Assembly (NCBI RefSeq): GCF_018294505.1
Contig: NC_057796.1
Span: 189,499,597-189,563,596, forward strand
DNA length: 64,000 nt
Reading direction: 5' to 3'
Source: Triticum aestivum
Lineage: Eukaryota; Streptophyta; Magnoliopsida; Poales; Poaceae
Of the stretch, positions 21,060 through 30,595 are shown piece after piece. The notes below the pieces were generated by a model. The model was not told where the DNA came from. It made no database searches and worked only from the letters and a program-made list of their open reading frames with translations. Made by a program: the position numbers and the translations under genes. The stretch's first letter is position 1; every line of letters starts with the position of its first letter.

Positions 21060-22794
21060 TTTATACTTGTTCCCCTCGCACTATCGCCTCCCTCCCTTCC
21101 TCGCTCGCCAGATCCCCCACTCCTCGACCCCAACCGTACGCCGCCGCCCCCTTGCTCCGCCCCCTCCGTCCGCCGCCCCTGCAGCAGCCGGCGAGGGCGG
21201 CCCCGGCGCGCCCATCCCGCCTGCCCCTGCCGTCCTCCGCCACCGGCCCCTGCTCTCCTTCGACCGCGGCGAGCGAGGACCCGGAAGAGCTCGGATCCCG
21301 ACTGCGACCCCTTCGCCGACCCCCCCGACCCCTTCGGCGACCAGGTACCTCTCCTCCTTCCTCCTTCCTCCCTCTCTCCACCATTCCCCATTCCCTCCCA
21401 CCTGTCCAGCGCCGACTCCATCACCATGGACTGACTCCCTCGCAGTCGAGATCCGCCCCGTCGACGTCTAGCAGCCCAGCTCGACCTCCAGCCACTCTAG
21501 CTCCCTGGTGCGCCAAAAAGGTGGCAACTCGTAGCCTCGTACATTGCTTTCAGTATGGGTGTAGAATCTCTAGCAGATAGTTTACTAGTATAACAACAAT
21601 GGTCATTGTTTAGTATTTGGCACTTCTGTTTAGGTTAAAACAATGTTATTTTTTTGTTCTTTTGCAAAGATTAGAGTGCAGCAGCCCTGTAGATTGTGAT
21701 TAATTACTATATGATTCAGTTATAAATATTTTGTTTTATGATCCCAGTGCAAAGGAATTCATATTTTAGTTTACATCTGTCTATGTAGTGTGTTGTGAAG
21801 GCCAAGTTTGAGAAGTGGTGGTGTCGCAGAGCAATCCTCTCCCTTGACAGGTACAATGTCCACTCTTCCACATGTCTTAGTTTTTTTAATGCAATTGCTT
21901 CATTGCCATATTACATCATTAACTGTTATATATTCCAAATCGTGCAAAACTTCAATAGGGCAAACCTTATGTGATGATACAGGTTGTTAGTTGCTACTAG
22001 AAAGTGTTGAGAGATATTAAAGCGGTGTAACAATTGCTGTCGGGTTTAGCAACTGATATCTTCTTCATCTCCTTTTGCACTGCTTACATGTAAGGTATTG
22101 TAGTTTAGGTGCTTCTTTCACCAGCTGCAAAACAATGCAGCTGGTGCTTGATGCATGTGTTAATGCATGTGTTAATGCTAGTAAGCTCCTGTTATGGGTC
22201 TCAAGCATGAATGTACCCCAAGATTTCTATTGGAACTGGACATGTGTTAATGCAATTAGGTGCTTCTTTCACCAGCTGCAAAACAATGCAATTTCATACG
22301 TTTTCACCAGCTGCAAAACATCATAAAAATACCATTAGGTACTTCCGTAAACACAAAAATAGAAACAATGCAAGACATGGCATGTCTCTGATCCTCTGTT
22401 TTCTTTTTTCATTGATTGCATTTTGATCCTAAATGTCAATCAATAAGTCTATTATTAGGAATCAGCAAAGTTGATTATCTATTCTACATAATTTCTAATC
22501 TGATGTTTGCATTTCCTAACTGTAGCATTTTTTTCTCGGACCAAGGCAAATGAAATCGACTAAAGAATGAAATAGCATTTACCAATTACCACTAACCATG
22601 GCACTAATGTTTCACCTTAGATCATATGTTTGTTCTCTGATACACATGTGGGAAACCTTCTAAACAACAACCTATTAATGGTAGTTGTTCTTTGTATTGT
22701 GGAATACATCGCATGTTTTATAAATTGGGTCAGATGTATAATTAGTCGATGTATAATCCTGGTACTAATTGGTCTCTTCTGCTGCTTATCAGAG
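21060..22794 (+). other. Captured-looking GC-rich segment and AT-rich intron-like region upstream of the B3 gene
   Basis: A C-rich segment at 21060-21480 with a donor-like ACCAG/GTACCT near 21340 resembles a grass 5' UTR or first exon. It is followed by about 1.3 kb of AT-rich sequence with no long ORF. A polypyrimidine tract ending TGCTTATCAG at 22790 immediately precedes the B3 start codon, so an untranslated leader exon upstream is plausible. A sequence around CTTCTTTCACCAGCTGCAAA occurs twice (near 22110 and 22262). I see no other gene. Confidence 0.4.
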
Positions 22795-23915
22795 ATGGGG
22801 GGGAGCAGCCACCGCCGCTCTGCCTCACCGGAGTACGAGTTGGATGCTTTCGAGTTCTTCAGTATCATACTTGGGACTTCAGTATCAGCCACGAGGTAGG
22901 TATATAAAACGAGAGATCTCCCCTTCACCCATCTCATTATGATAACTCTGTTGTTTGCTACATCACTCCTTGTCCCAAATTGCAGAGGCTGCCTGACACT
23001 TTTATGAACATGCTGGGTGAAGATCCGCTACATAATGTGAAGCTCCGACAGGCCGGCAGCGGGGTTCGCAGGCTGTGGGACGTGGAGTTGGTGATCGAGG
23101 AGGGCCACATGTACCTGTGTCGTGGCTGGGAGAAGTTCTACAGTGCCTACGACCTACGGACCGGGTACTTTCTTCTCTTCAGGTACGACGATGACGCCAC
23201 AATGCTCATCGTGAAGGTTTTCAACACGACTATGTGTCGCATGCGCTACACTGACGACGAAGATGCCAGTGCGTTCTGCCTCTTCTTATTCCTCTACATT
23301 TGGCTTTGTCTCACATCGATTGTTAACGGCCATTGTTGCATTTGGACAGGCAATGGTAGCAGCAGCAGCGACACTGGCTACAGCCAAAGCAGCAGCGATT
23401 ATGGTTGTAGCAAAAGCAACAGCGATTCTGGCTTTAGCGAAAGCAGCAGCGATTCTGGCAGCAGGAAAGACAGCAAGAAGGATGATCCGGACTGGAGTGG
23501 GGGAGAAGAGGAGCAGAGTGGGCCGCTGCAGGATGACGATGGGCATCAGGCTGAGGATGACCTAGCGCTGGTGGTGGCTGACCAAGGGCAAGAGATGGTG
23601 GTGGCTGGCCATGGGCAAGAGATGGTGGTGGCTGACCATGGGCAAGAGATGGTGGTGGCTGACCATGGGCAAGAGATGGTGGTGGCTGAGGATGACCTAG
23701 CGATGGTCGTGCCCGTCCTGCCTGAAGGTGGCCTCGCGATGGTGGTGGTGCCTGACAATGACCACGCACCGGTGGTGGCGCCGGCGATCCCACAGCTGGG
23801 CGACATGACCACGCCAATTGTGGTAGAAGACTACATCCCACAGCTGCCTCCACCGCCTCGCCGCTCTTGGCGCATCAGGCTGAGGAAGGAGAAGGAGAAG
23901 AACAATGAGAACTGA
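22795..23915 (+). CDS. B3 DNA-binding-domain protein carried by the CACTA element
   Basis: The model has three exons: 22795-22895, 22988-23268 and 23350-23915, joined by canonical GT-AG introns of 92 and 81 bases whose phases fit, giving 315 residues without a stop. Residues ~19-115 form a B3 domain: it starts in exon 1 with FEFFSIIL, then LPDTFMNMLGED, strand WDVELVIEEGHMYL, helix GWEKFYSAY, and closing GYFLLFRYDDDATMLIVKVF. Splicing the second intron removes a hydrophobic stretch that fits no B3 protein. After the domain come a Ser-rich run, an acidic segment, four 9-residue repeats (GQEMVVADH) and a basic tail (RRSWRIRLRKEKEKN) that may be a nuclear signal. B3 proteins are plant transcription regulators. 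The gene is presumably captured from the host. Expression is unknown. Confidence 0.8.
23580..23687 (+). repeat. 27-bp in-frame repeat in the B3 protein
   Basis: Four units start at 23580, 23607, 23634 and 23661. Each encodes nine residues reading approximately DHGQEMVVA. The third and fourth are identical in sequence and the first two differ by a few bases. The unit length preserves the frame. Confidence 0.9.
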
Positions 23916-24154
23916 ACTATGTGAAACTTTTGTAATATGGTGTTGGATGGATAACGATGTTGGATGAACAATGTGAAACTTTTGTAATATGTAACGATGG
24001 AACTATGTGTTGGCTATGTATGTATATATGATGAAACTTGTGTGTTCGATATGATTGTTATATGGATGCTTGTTGTATATATATGTGTTGGATATCTCAT
24101 ATGTGAAATAGTGACCTGAGATTAAGAAAAAAACGATTTTTAAAAAAAAAAATG

Positions 24155-24375
24155 CTACTAATGGCGCACTTCCATCTGGTGCGCCATTAGTATACCAGTT
24201 ACTAATGGCGCACCTGTGGGATACTAATGGCGCACCCGTGGTGCGCCATTAGTATACCAGATACTAATGGCGCACCTGTGGTGCGCCATTACTAAAATAT
24301 TCTAGTGGCGTGGTGCTAGTGGCGCACCAGTAGTGCGCCATTAGTAGGCAAAACTGGTGCGCCACTAGTAAGCCT
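24155..24375. repeat. Right subterminal palindrome array of the CACTA element
   Basis: Units of ACTAATGGCGCAC and GTGCGCCATTAGTA alternate from about 24155 to the right terminus. They mirror the left array and include variants reading CTAGTGGCGCACCAG nearest the end. Confidence 0.85.
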
Positions 24376-24391
24376 TTTTCTAGTAGTGAAG

Positions 24392-25092
24392 GTAATATAG
24401 GTGAAGTTGATGCTCTAGTCCCACTAGTGGACATTCTTGGCATTGATTTCTTGCATGATGTTGATCCACCTATTGTCATGCTTCATGCTAGTCCGACTTC
24501 CCCATGCGATGATTTACCCATTTATGATGAGTTTGATTGTTGCCATCTGGAGTCTATTACTCGTGATGCCATGTTACATAGGATTTCTTGTGATCATTCT
24601 CTTGGTCACATCATGTTTGACAATCCGCTTGACTTGTCATATGCTATGCATGAGATCAACAATATGTCATATTTGCAATCTCATCGTAGTGACTATGCAT
24701 ATGCCATCAACATAAACCCAATTTGCACATATGGCATAGATGACAAGCCCATGGTTATTGGCATTTGTTTTTCTTGTGGTGATATTGATATGCTCCCTTT
24801 GCATCATTTATCTCATATGCCATGCCATGACCGCCTAGCTTCGGATATGCATTGTTTTGGATGTTCTCCATTTTCTCCATATGATGTTTCCACTATTGCT
24901 CATGTGGAGACCCACATAGTTTCCTCATACATATTGGGAGATTTTGATGCATTCCATACTTTGCATGATTCCCATGATTGCGTGCACCATATGCATTCCA
25001 TGAATAACAATGCTCTACATATTTCTAATGATGCATTACACAATTTGAGTCTCTATTATGATATACAGAACAACAAAACTCATAATGGATGA
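24392..25092 (+). pseudogene. Acidic ORF of the gypsy-like element, right part
   Basis: The phase is the same as in the part ending at 19540, so removing the CACTA element and one AAG copy would give one frame of about 450 codons. This half is rich in Asp, His, Met and Ser (IYDEFDCCHLES, MLPLHHLSHMPCHDRL) with no recognised domain. It ends at a TGA at 25090-25092, overlapping the next ORF by 35 bases. It is called a pseudogene only because the transposon splits it. Confidence 0.55.
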
Positions 25093-26173
25093 TGTGTACA
25101 TCTATCACGCACACACAATTTTTCCTTTGTATTTGTTTTGTGTAGGTACCCATGAATACTTGTCAACCTCGCAATCCCACGAGTTGACAAAACGAGCTCT
25201 AGAGAGCAATGATGACTTGGGATCCAATGGATGGTCTTTCCCACCACTCTCTTCATGCAAAGACTTTGCGCATTTCTTCTACATGGCCCTCATATGGTCA
25301 TGGGTTATTGTCCATTACATACTATATGCCCATCTTGCCATGTTCACTTTGCATGACATGCTTATTCCGATGCCTTTGCCATGCATTTGTGACCCATGCT
25401 TAGCATTACACATGATGATTGATTCTCATACTTGTATGTGTATTTTCATGCTTGGTGGAGATATTGTTTGTTATTGCCATGTTTTCTATGTGCCCCATGC
25501 CTATGATGATACATTGATCTTGCTTTGTGTTCGTGCTTGCGATATGTCATGTGCATTGTCTATGCCTATTATTTGCTCACATGACATGATTTCCATGATT
25601 TCCTCTAGTTGGTTGCATCTTTGCTCCACTAGTTTGTGCGACATGATTTCTATGCTTGCTTCGTGTAGTGCACCGCCCATGATACATACTTGCTCATATC
25701 ACATGTTTGGTTGCACCAATGTCATCATTTCACATATGCCATGTCCCTTTGCTTGTCACTTGCTTGACTTGATTGCCTCACACATGATGAACAATTGCTC
25801 TTTCCGTTGTGTTGAGTGCCACACAATTTTCACTATACCATGTGCACATTATGCTCGGATTGTCTTGCACTTACCCCATGTGTTTAGACATCTTGTCTTA
25901 TTTGGTGTTGTGAATGGTTCATATGCATACCATAGACCATTTGTTGAGCAATTTATGCATGCTTGTTATGACATTGAGATAGATGCTTGTTTACTTGTCC
26001 CACATATTAGCACATTTACCTCACCTTTGCATGATTGTTTCCATGATGTTTTTCCATGTGCTCAATTTAGATGCTTAAATGCCATACCACACTTCCTTGT
26101 CAAACCATATGCTATGCTTGATGACGATACTTGTTTGGTGAATCACCTCTTGAATGCTTGGTTTTGCACTTAA
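25058..26173 (+). CDS. Cys/His/Met-rich hypothetical ORF, 371 codons
   Basis: This uninterrupted frame starts at ATG 25058, within the last 35 bases of the preceding frame and shifted by one base relative to it. The protein has many Cys, His, Met and Ile residues and repeated short patterns such as HDMISMISSS and CDMISMLASC. Several hydrophobic stretches (MALIWSWVIVHYILYAHLAM) could be membrane segments, but may just reflect T-rich sequence. I recognise no domain. It may be a relic of a longer coding region, a frameshifted extension of the acidic protein, or a chance ORF in a family with CATG/TGCC-rich sequence. Its length in an otherwise decayed region is its main support. Confidence 0.35.
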   Translation: MIYRTTKLIMDDVYIYHAHTIFPLYLFCVGTHEYLSTSQSHELTKRALESNDDLGSNGWSFPPLSSCKDFAHFFYMALIWSWVIVHYILYAHLAMFTLHDMLIPMPLPCICDPCLALHMMIDSHTCMCIFMLGGDIVCYCHVFYVPHAYDDTLILLCVRACDMSCALSMPIICSHDMISMISSSWLHLCSTSLCDMISMLASCSAPPMIHTCSYHMFGCTNVIISHMPCPFACHLLDLIASHMMNNCSFRCVECHTIFTIPCAHYARIVLHLPHVFRHLVLFGVVNGSYAYHRPFVEQFMHACYDIEIDACLLVPHISTFTSPLHDCFHDVFPCAQFRCLNAIPHFLVKPYAMLDDDTCLVNHLLNAWFCT

Positions 26174-26378
26174 GCTAACCACATTTGTTTTTCCAAGTGT
26201 TTGTTATACTTGCTCCTTTTGAAGGAATCACAAGACGGTGCGCCATTGGAGAGTGCCCATTTTGAGCATCAACATGATAAATACTTGGTGGTTGTCCACT
26301 TCCACACGGCGACGCCCTCTCTTTCCCATGGTGATGTAGTTCACGATCTGTGGACAGATCTCTCCCAAGGGGGGGAGA
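26174..26378 (+). mobile_element. 3' untranslated end of the gypsy-like element with polypurine tract
   Basis: This is short non-coding sequence after the ORF stop. The purine run AAGGGGGGGAGA (26367-26378) sits just before the putative LTR start and fits a polypurine tract, the primer for plus-strand DNA synthesis. Confidence 0.5.
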
Positions 26379-27449
26379 TGATGCAGAGCATCCCTCGACC
26401 ATCCTCATGGACGTCACACCACCACCGCAAGCACGGAGTGGACCTACGACGAGAGCTCGCGCACGTGCCGTCGAGACCGAGGTTAACTCTTTCCTCTTCG
26501 AGTTTCTTTTGGATTCACATGAGAGTCGGATTCTACCTCAAATGGAAACTCTATGCATGCTTAGATATCAAGAATATGACCGTGAAGAGTCGAGGACGGG
26601 GACGCAAGCACACATGGAAGAAGAGAAGGAAGAAGGACGGCCGAAGCGCGAAGCAAAGGAGGCCCTGGACCACCCCGGGTGCCCGGCCACCAGCAGCCCG
26701 GGTGCCCGGCCCCTCCCTACAGCCGGCTGGAGCACCTGGCCGCCCCGGGTGCCCGGCCTCCACCTGGGCTTTGCCCTCCACCGCCCCGGGTGCACGGGCC
26801 CCCAAGCCCCGGGTGCCCGGCCTCCCTCCAACCACGGCCTGGCGCGGCCTCGGCCCTCCCCGGGTGCCCGGCCATGTTGGGCCTGGGTGCCCGGCCCCCC
26901 TCCAGCCCGCTCCCTGGTAGGTCCGGGTGCCCGTCCCTCTACGCCGCGGGTGCCCGGCCACCCCTAGGCGCCCTCCCCTGTCCGGTCCAGGTGCCCGGTC
27001 CTCCGCACCCCTCTCCCTCTATTTCGTCCCTAGACTATATATACCCCTTCCCTAGCTCATTTGGAGGATACCAATGTATTGGATAGACAAAGAGAGAGCT
27101 TTGCTCATCTTCCTCCTCTTGGAGATCTGGTCCTCCTCTTGGAGATCAAGGCCTCCTCTTGGAGAAGATCCTCTTGTGGATATCAAGCCCTCCTCTTGGA
27201 GAAGGATCCCCATCATAGGATCATCAAGACCTCTCTCCTCTTGGGATTGGGATGAACTAGTACCTTGTATCTTTCCTTTGTTGTCCTTGGATCTTTGTGA
27301 CCTCTTGTATGTTCTTAGATCTAGCATATGTGTGATTGGATCTAGTCAATTTGAGTGTTTCCCCTCTCTTGTGTTCTTCGTGTTCTTCGTGTTCTTGGGG
27401 ATTTCCCCTCCAATTCGTGAAAGATCTCCATCTAGGGTTCCACCCTGCA
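26379..27449 (+). mobile_element. Putative 3' LTR of the gypsy-like element
   Basis: The start TGATGCAGAGCATCC follows the polypurine run, and the end GGTTCCACCCTGCA gives TG...CA over about 1.07 kb. The middle is GC-rich with about ten copies of CCCCGGGTGCCCGG-like motifs (26679-26990), then a TATA box TATATATA at 27036-27043. After that comes a T-rich R/U5-like part with tandem CTCCTCTTGGAGA units near 27113-27200. The GC-rich motif also appears at 16917-17060 at the other end of the element, though full LTR homology cannot be shown because that end is truncated. Confidence 0.5.
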
Positions 27450-27454
27450 AGGCC

Positions 27455-27530
27455 AGAAAACCACTCCAAAAAGAAGAATAGAGCAAAAACCAAATAAATC
27501 AAAAGAAAATAAAAGGGCCAAAAACCTTGT
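27455..27530 (-). mobile_element. Inverted ~75-bp scrap of a TGTAACAG-type LTR
   Basis: The series CCACTCCAAAAAGAA, GCAAAAACCAAATAAATC, AAAAGGGCCAAAA is nearly identical to 56875-56938 and inverted relative to 30610-30685. Both of those are the first ~90 bases of LTRs. It is therefore a short inverted LTR piece at the boundary between two elements. Confidence 0.7.
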
Positions 27531-30500
27531 TTGTTGCATTTGGTTGTTGCATTTGTTTGTCGCATAGCATGCATATAGTCTTATTATTTTGCTACTAACG
27601 GTTTAATATCGTGAGTGTAGCTGGCATCGGTCCGGATCCACTACCGCTTAGCCTTTGCATTTCTCCGGTTTTCTTTTCTTGCTCGTTCTTCGGTGTTCGG
27701 CGTCATTTCTGTCCCAGCAGGGTAATGCCAAGTGATCCCGACACTGTTTGCAAAAAAATGGTGTTCAGGTATCGTGCCGATTTCTTTCTTTCAACCCTAT
27801 GGCAGACATGTTGCTACCCCAGATCGTTCTTTTATCTTGTCGTGTTGGCAACCCTTAATTGTCTTAGTCATCAATGAAGGGCAATGTGCAAGCAGACTTA
27901 GTTTCCCCGCTATCCTTATTTCTTGGACGAGTACGGATATTTTCCGTCCGCTTGATAATAATGTGGTAACGACATTCGTGTCCTGCTACATGGTTACCAA
28001 GTACGTCCTCGTCTCCGAGCTAGTCCAGGATTGCTTCCTGGCTAAGCCAGCACTTGGTGTAGCAATGTTTACACCAATTCTTCCACACCCTAATTCGTCC
28101 TCGTGCACACCGTCACAACATGCTAGATCGTAGTACCGGAGTTCACGCAAGATTTGTGTGCTTAGGTGGGCATGCATATTGTGTGACTACAGTACTATGT
28201 GACTTTTTTTGAGTGTGTAGTGATTGTTGTTGTGTGCTTTTGTTTAGTTGAGTTTTCTTTTGCTTCTTTCTTTTTGGGCCCCGGTGTTACATTATTTTTC
28301 CCCTATAAAGGGTTGCTCATCAACCAACACCGGACTCGAAGAAGTAATAAGGATTTCAAATATTTGGAAGAAGCTCGGCTAAACATTATGGTCTACCCAG
28401 TCAACTGCATTATAGTATTAATATCCGCTCAGAATACCAATGGCGTATTGGACTGACTATCTACCTCAAGTTGGCATCAGTACAAAATCCTCACAGTAGT
28501 AATGATCAAGTCAGCAGCAAAGACAAGTCAGGTACAAGCTCAACAGTATATTTTCAGTCAAAGGTATGGATCATATACAAAATTTAGGCTCGGCAATGCA
28601 TGATGCTTGAAACATGTTATCATCCGAAATGAAGTCAGAATGTGATATGCTCAAAGAAAACAGTCAAACAAATTTTCTCATGCAAATAATCAGCCACAAA
28701 ATATAATGGGCGTGTGTGTAGATTTCAATCTGCATATTAGTATGAAGCTTTGGATGTAAGAAACTCAGTCCTCTTCCACACGTTATCGGAAGAAATTTAT
28801 GATGCAAGGCTCCTCAATTTTTCCTCAACATGATATGTGAACAGTTTTAGGCCCATGATACCTCGTCTTTCACAGCAAGATACCCCAGTGAAAGCTTCTA
28901 ACATAAGGAACTGAATCTTTCTCAACAGGCAACCCGAGGAGAAGCTTCTTGAGTATGGAAACTGGCTTCTCCTGCACAATACTCAGGTCAAGCTTCGTGT
29001 GTAAGCTATCGAGACTTCTTCTGCATGCTACCCAGACAAAAGCTTCAAGTAGAAGCTAAAGAGCCTTCCTCCGCAAGCTACACGAATGGCTTTTCTCGTA
29101 AGCCACTCAATCCGCTCCAGTATCACACTAATGCACCGTCCCCAGAGATTATATGACGAGTTGGAAATATTTTACAGTGCAGTTCAAGGATCTGATTTGC
29201 AATAATTTTGTTAGAGGTACAATGCAGTTAAGACATATGCCTGCTGCAAAAATCGAGTATTTGGTTGCATATGATTCTTATATATGGTGAGCATGCATCG
29301 CTAGTCATATCAATCACTCATACGAGATTGCGGCAAGGATCCAGCAGATATACCTAAGGAAAGTAAGGATCCCACAACCTCACGAGTCAGGCAAAGGAAA
29401 ATAACCAGAGGTACATCTCATGAATTACAAGAATCGACAAGATCTGGGGATGACATCACAGAATCAACAGCCTTGGCAATGGTCATCAAGGTCATTATTC
29501 CCACACCGACAAGGACATCTCATGAGCTCTTGTCACCCTTTTTGCATGGTTGGCCTAAAAATGAGCTTTGTACAGCTACAAGCCCCGATCATATGTCATA
29601 TGTGTGCGGAACCAGGTCAGAAAACAGGCACAAGGAATAATTTCAAAAATATTGCACCAATCACGTCCATGGTCATACGAAGAATCAAGGACAGGGTCCG
29701 GATACCCAAATCAGTTGGAGGCCGTAATTCCATATGGATCCACAAAGGCATACTCTCAGCGGCCTACTCTGGTTTACAAGGATTTCATATCCCGCTGACC
29801 CGCTTAAAATGGTTAGTGTGGAATATCCAAGTCTGTTTTGTCAGATCCAAGATCCCTTTGCAACCACAACAGTTTGACTTCAATGGCAGTATTAAAGCAT
29901 CGCATAGTCTATTACCACGAGATGGGTATACCGACACAATGGGTAAATTAAAAGCAGAACCATCAGCTCAGGTCAGGTATAATCACTGGCGGAATCAAGT
30001 GCATGGACAACAGGTCATGAAAAGTGTTTTCCCACTAGCCCTGTTGTCAGGACAGCCCCAAGCTATTAATATTTGAGGTATGGCACACCTATAAGTCCAT
30101 ACCCTCTCTTATTGCCAATGACAGAAGGCAGTCGAATCTTTGGTACATATCTCATGCTCGAGCCAAAGGAATAAATCAAAATAAATCAGTACCACCTATA
30201 AGCAGTCAGATCCCGTCAGAAGATGGCCATGATTACTTCTCAACATTTATTGAAACCAAAAGGCCTGCATTTATTTGAAGCAACCCCATGACATAAGTAA
30301 AAAGGTTTTCATGACAAAAGGAAAATTTATGCTCAGATTCATTGGATATCACCGCAGATATGGGGGAATCAATGTCAGCAAGAGGAATTGGTATAGGAGC
30401 AAAAGAAAATCTGACAGAATTAGGGTAAGGTGAAGCCAACCACCCCATCGCAAGGTAAGTTGATCATCTGAAATTCTCGGGGGAACAATAACTAAAGGAA

Positions 30501-30595
30501 AAAGGATACCCGAGCTGGAAACGGTGTCCTCAAGTCATACTTGTTCCCTGAGCAACCAAATCTCGAGGACGAGATTTCTTTAAGGGGCTAAGAGT
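27531..30595 (+). mobile_element. Internal region of a decayed gypsy element (Tekay-like relative)
   Basis: The region between 27531 and the LTR at 30596 has no recognisable gag, RT or integrase. The beginning (gtgagtgtagctggcatcgg, about 27611) is laid out like the leader of the Tekay-like element at 35640. The end carries TCTCGAGGACGAGATTTCT followed by a purine run, the same 3' signature as the Tekay-like element. About 325 bases (30270-30595) recur inverted at 56954-57263. The 218-codon ORF at 29420-30076 has no domain and is not called. It is probably a non-autonomous or heavily deleted element. Confidence 0.55.
28873..29118. repeat. Degenerate 49-bp minisatellite
   Basis: Five diverged units start at 28873, 28926, 28975, 29024 and 29073. 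Each contains an AAGCTT-centred core and a CTTCTTCTGCA-like end. Three units are exactly 49 bases, which is not a multiple of three, so the array is unlikely to encode repeats. Confidence 0.65.

Larger units (their letters stand above)
19541..24388. mobile_element. Complete non-autonomous CACTA transposon carrying a B3 gene
   Basis: The left terminus CACTACTAGGAAAAGG and the right terminus CCTTTTTCTAGTAGTG are inverted matches with one mismatch. The three bases AAG precede 19541 and follow 24388, a perfect TSD of the CACTA superfamily size. Both subterminal regions carry arrays of palindromes built on TAATGGCGCACC and its inverse. The 4.85 kb body holds no transposase, so it must depend on enzymes from elsewhere. 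It contains GC-rich captured-looking segments (19900-20560 and 21060-21480), a 110-bp tandem duplication, a tRNA-like relic, and an apparently intact three-exon B3 gene. It interrupts an ORF of the surrounding retroelement. Confidence 0.93.

Noticed and set aside
26551..26961. Gly/Pro-rich ORFs at 26350-27086 on both strands
   Set aside because: They are translations of the repeated CCCCGGGTGCCCGG-like LTR motif.
29420..30076. 218-codon ORF in the gypsy interior
   Set aside because: No gag or pol motif and residue use without protein character. The surrounding sequence is non-coding in the inverted relative.
29460..30470. Degenerate gag-pol in the interior of the element at 27531-30595
   Set aside because: I could not find RT, protease or integrase motifs in any of the six frames.
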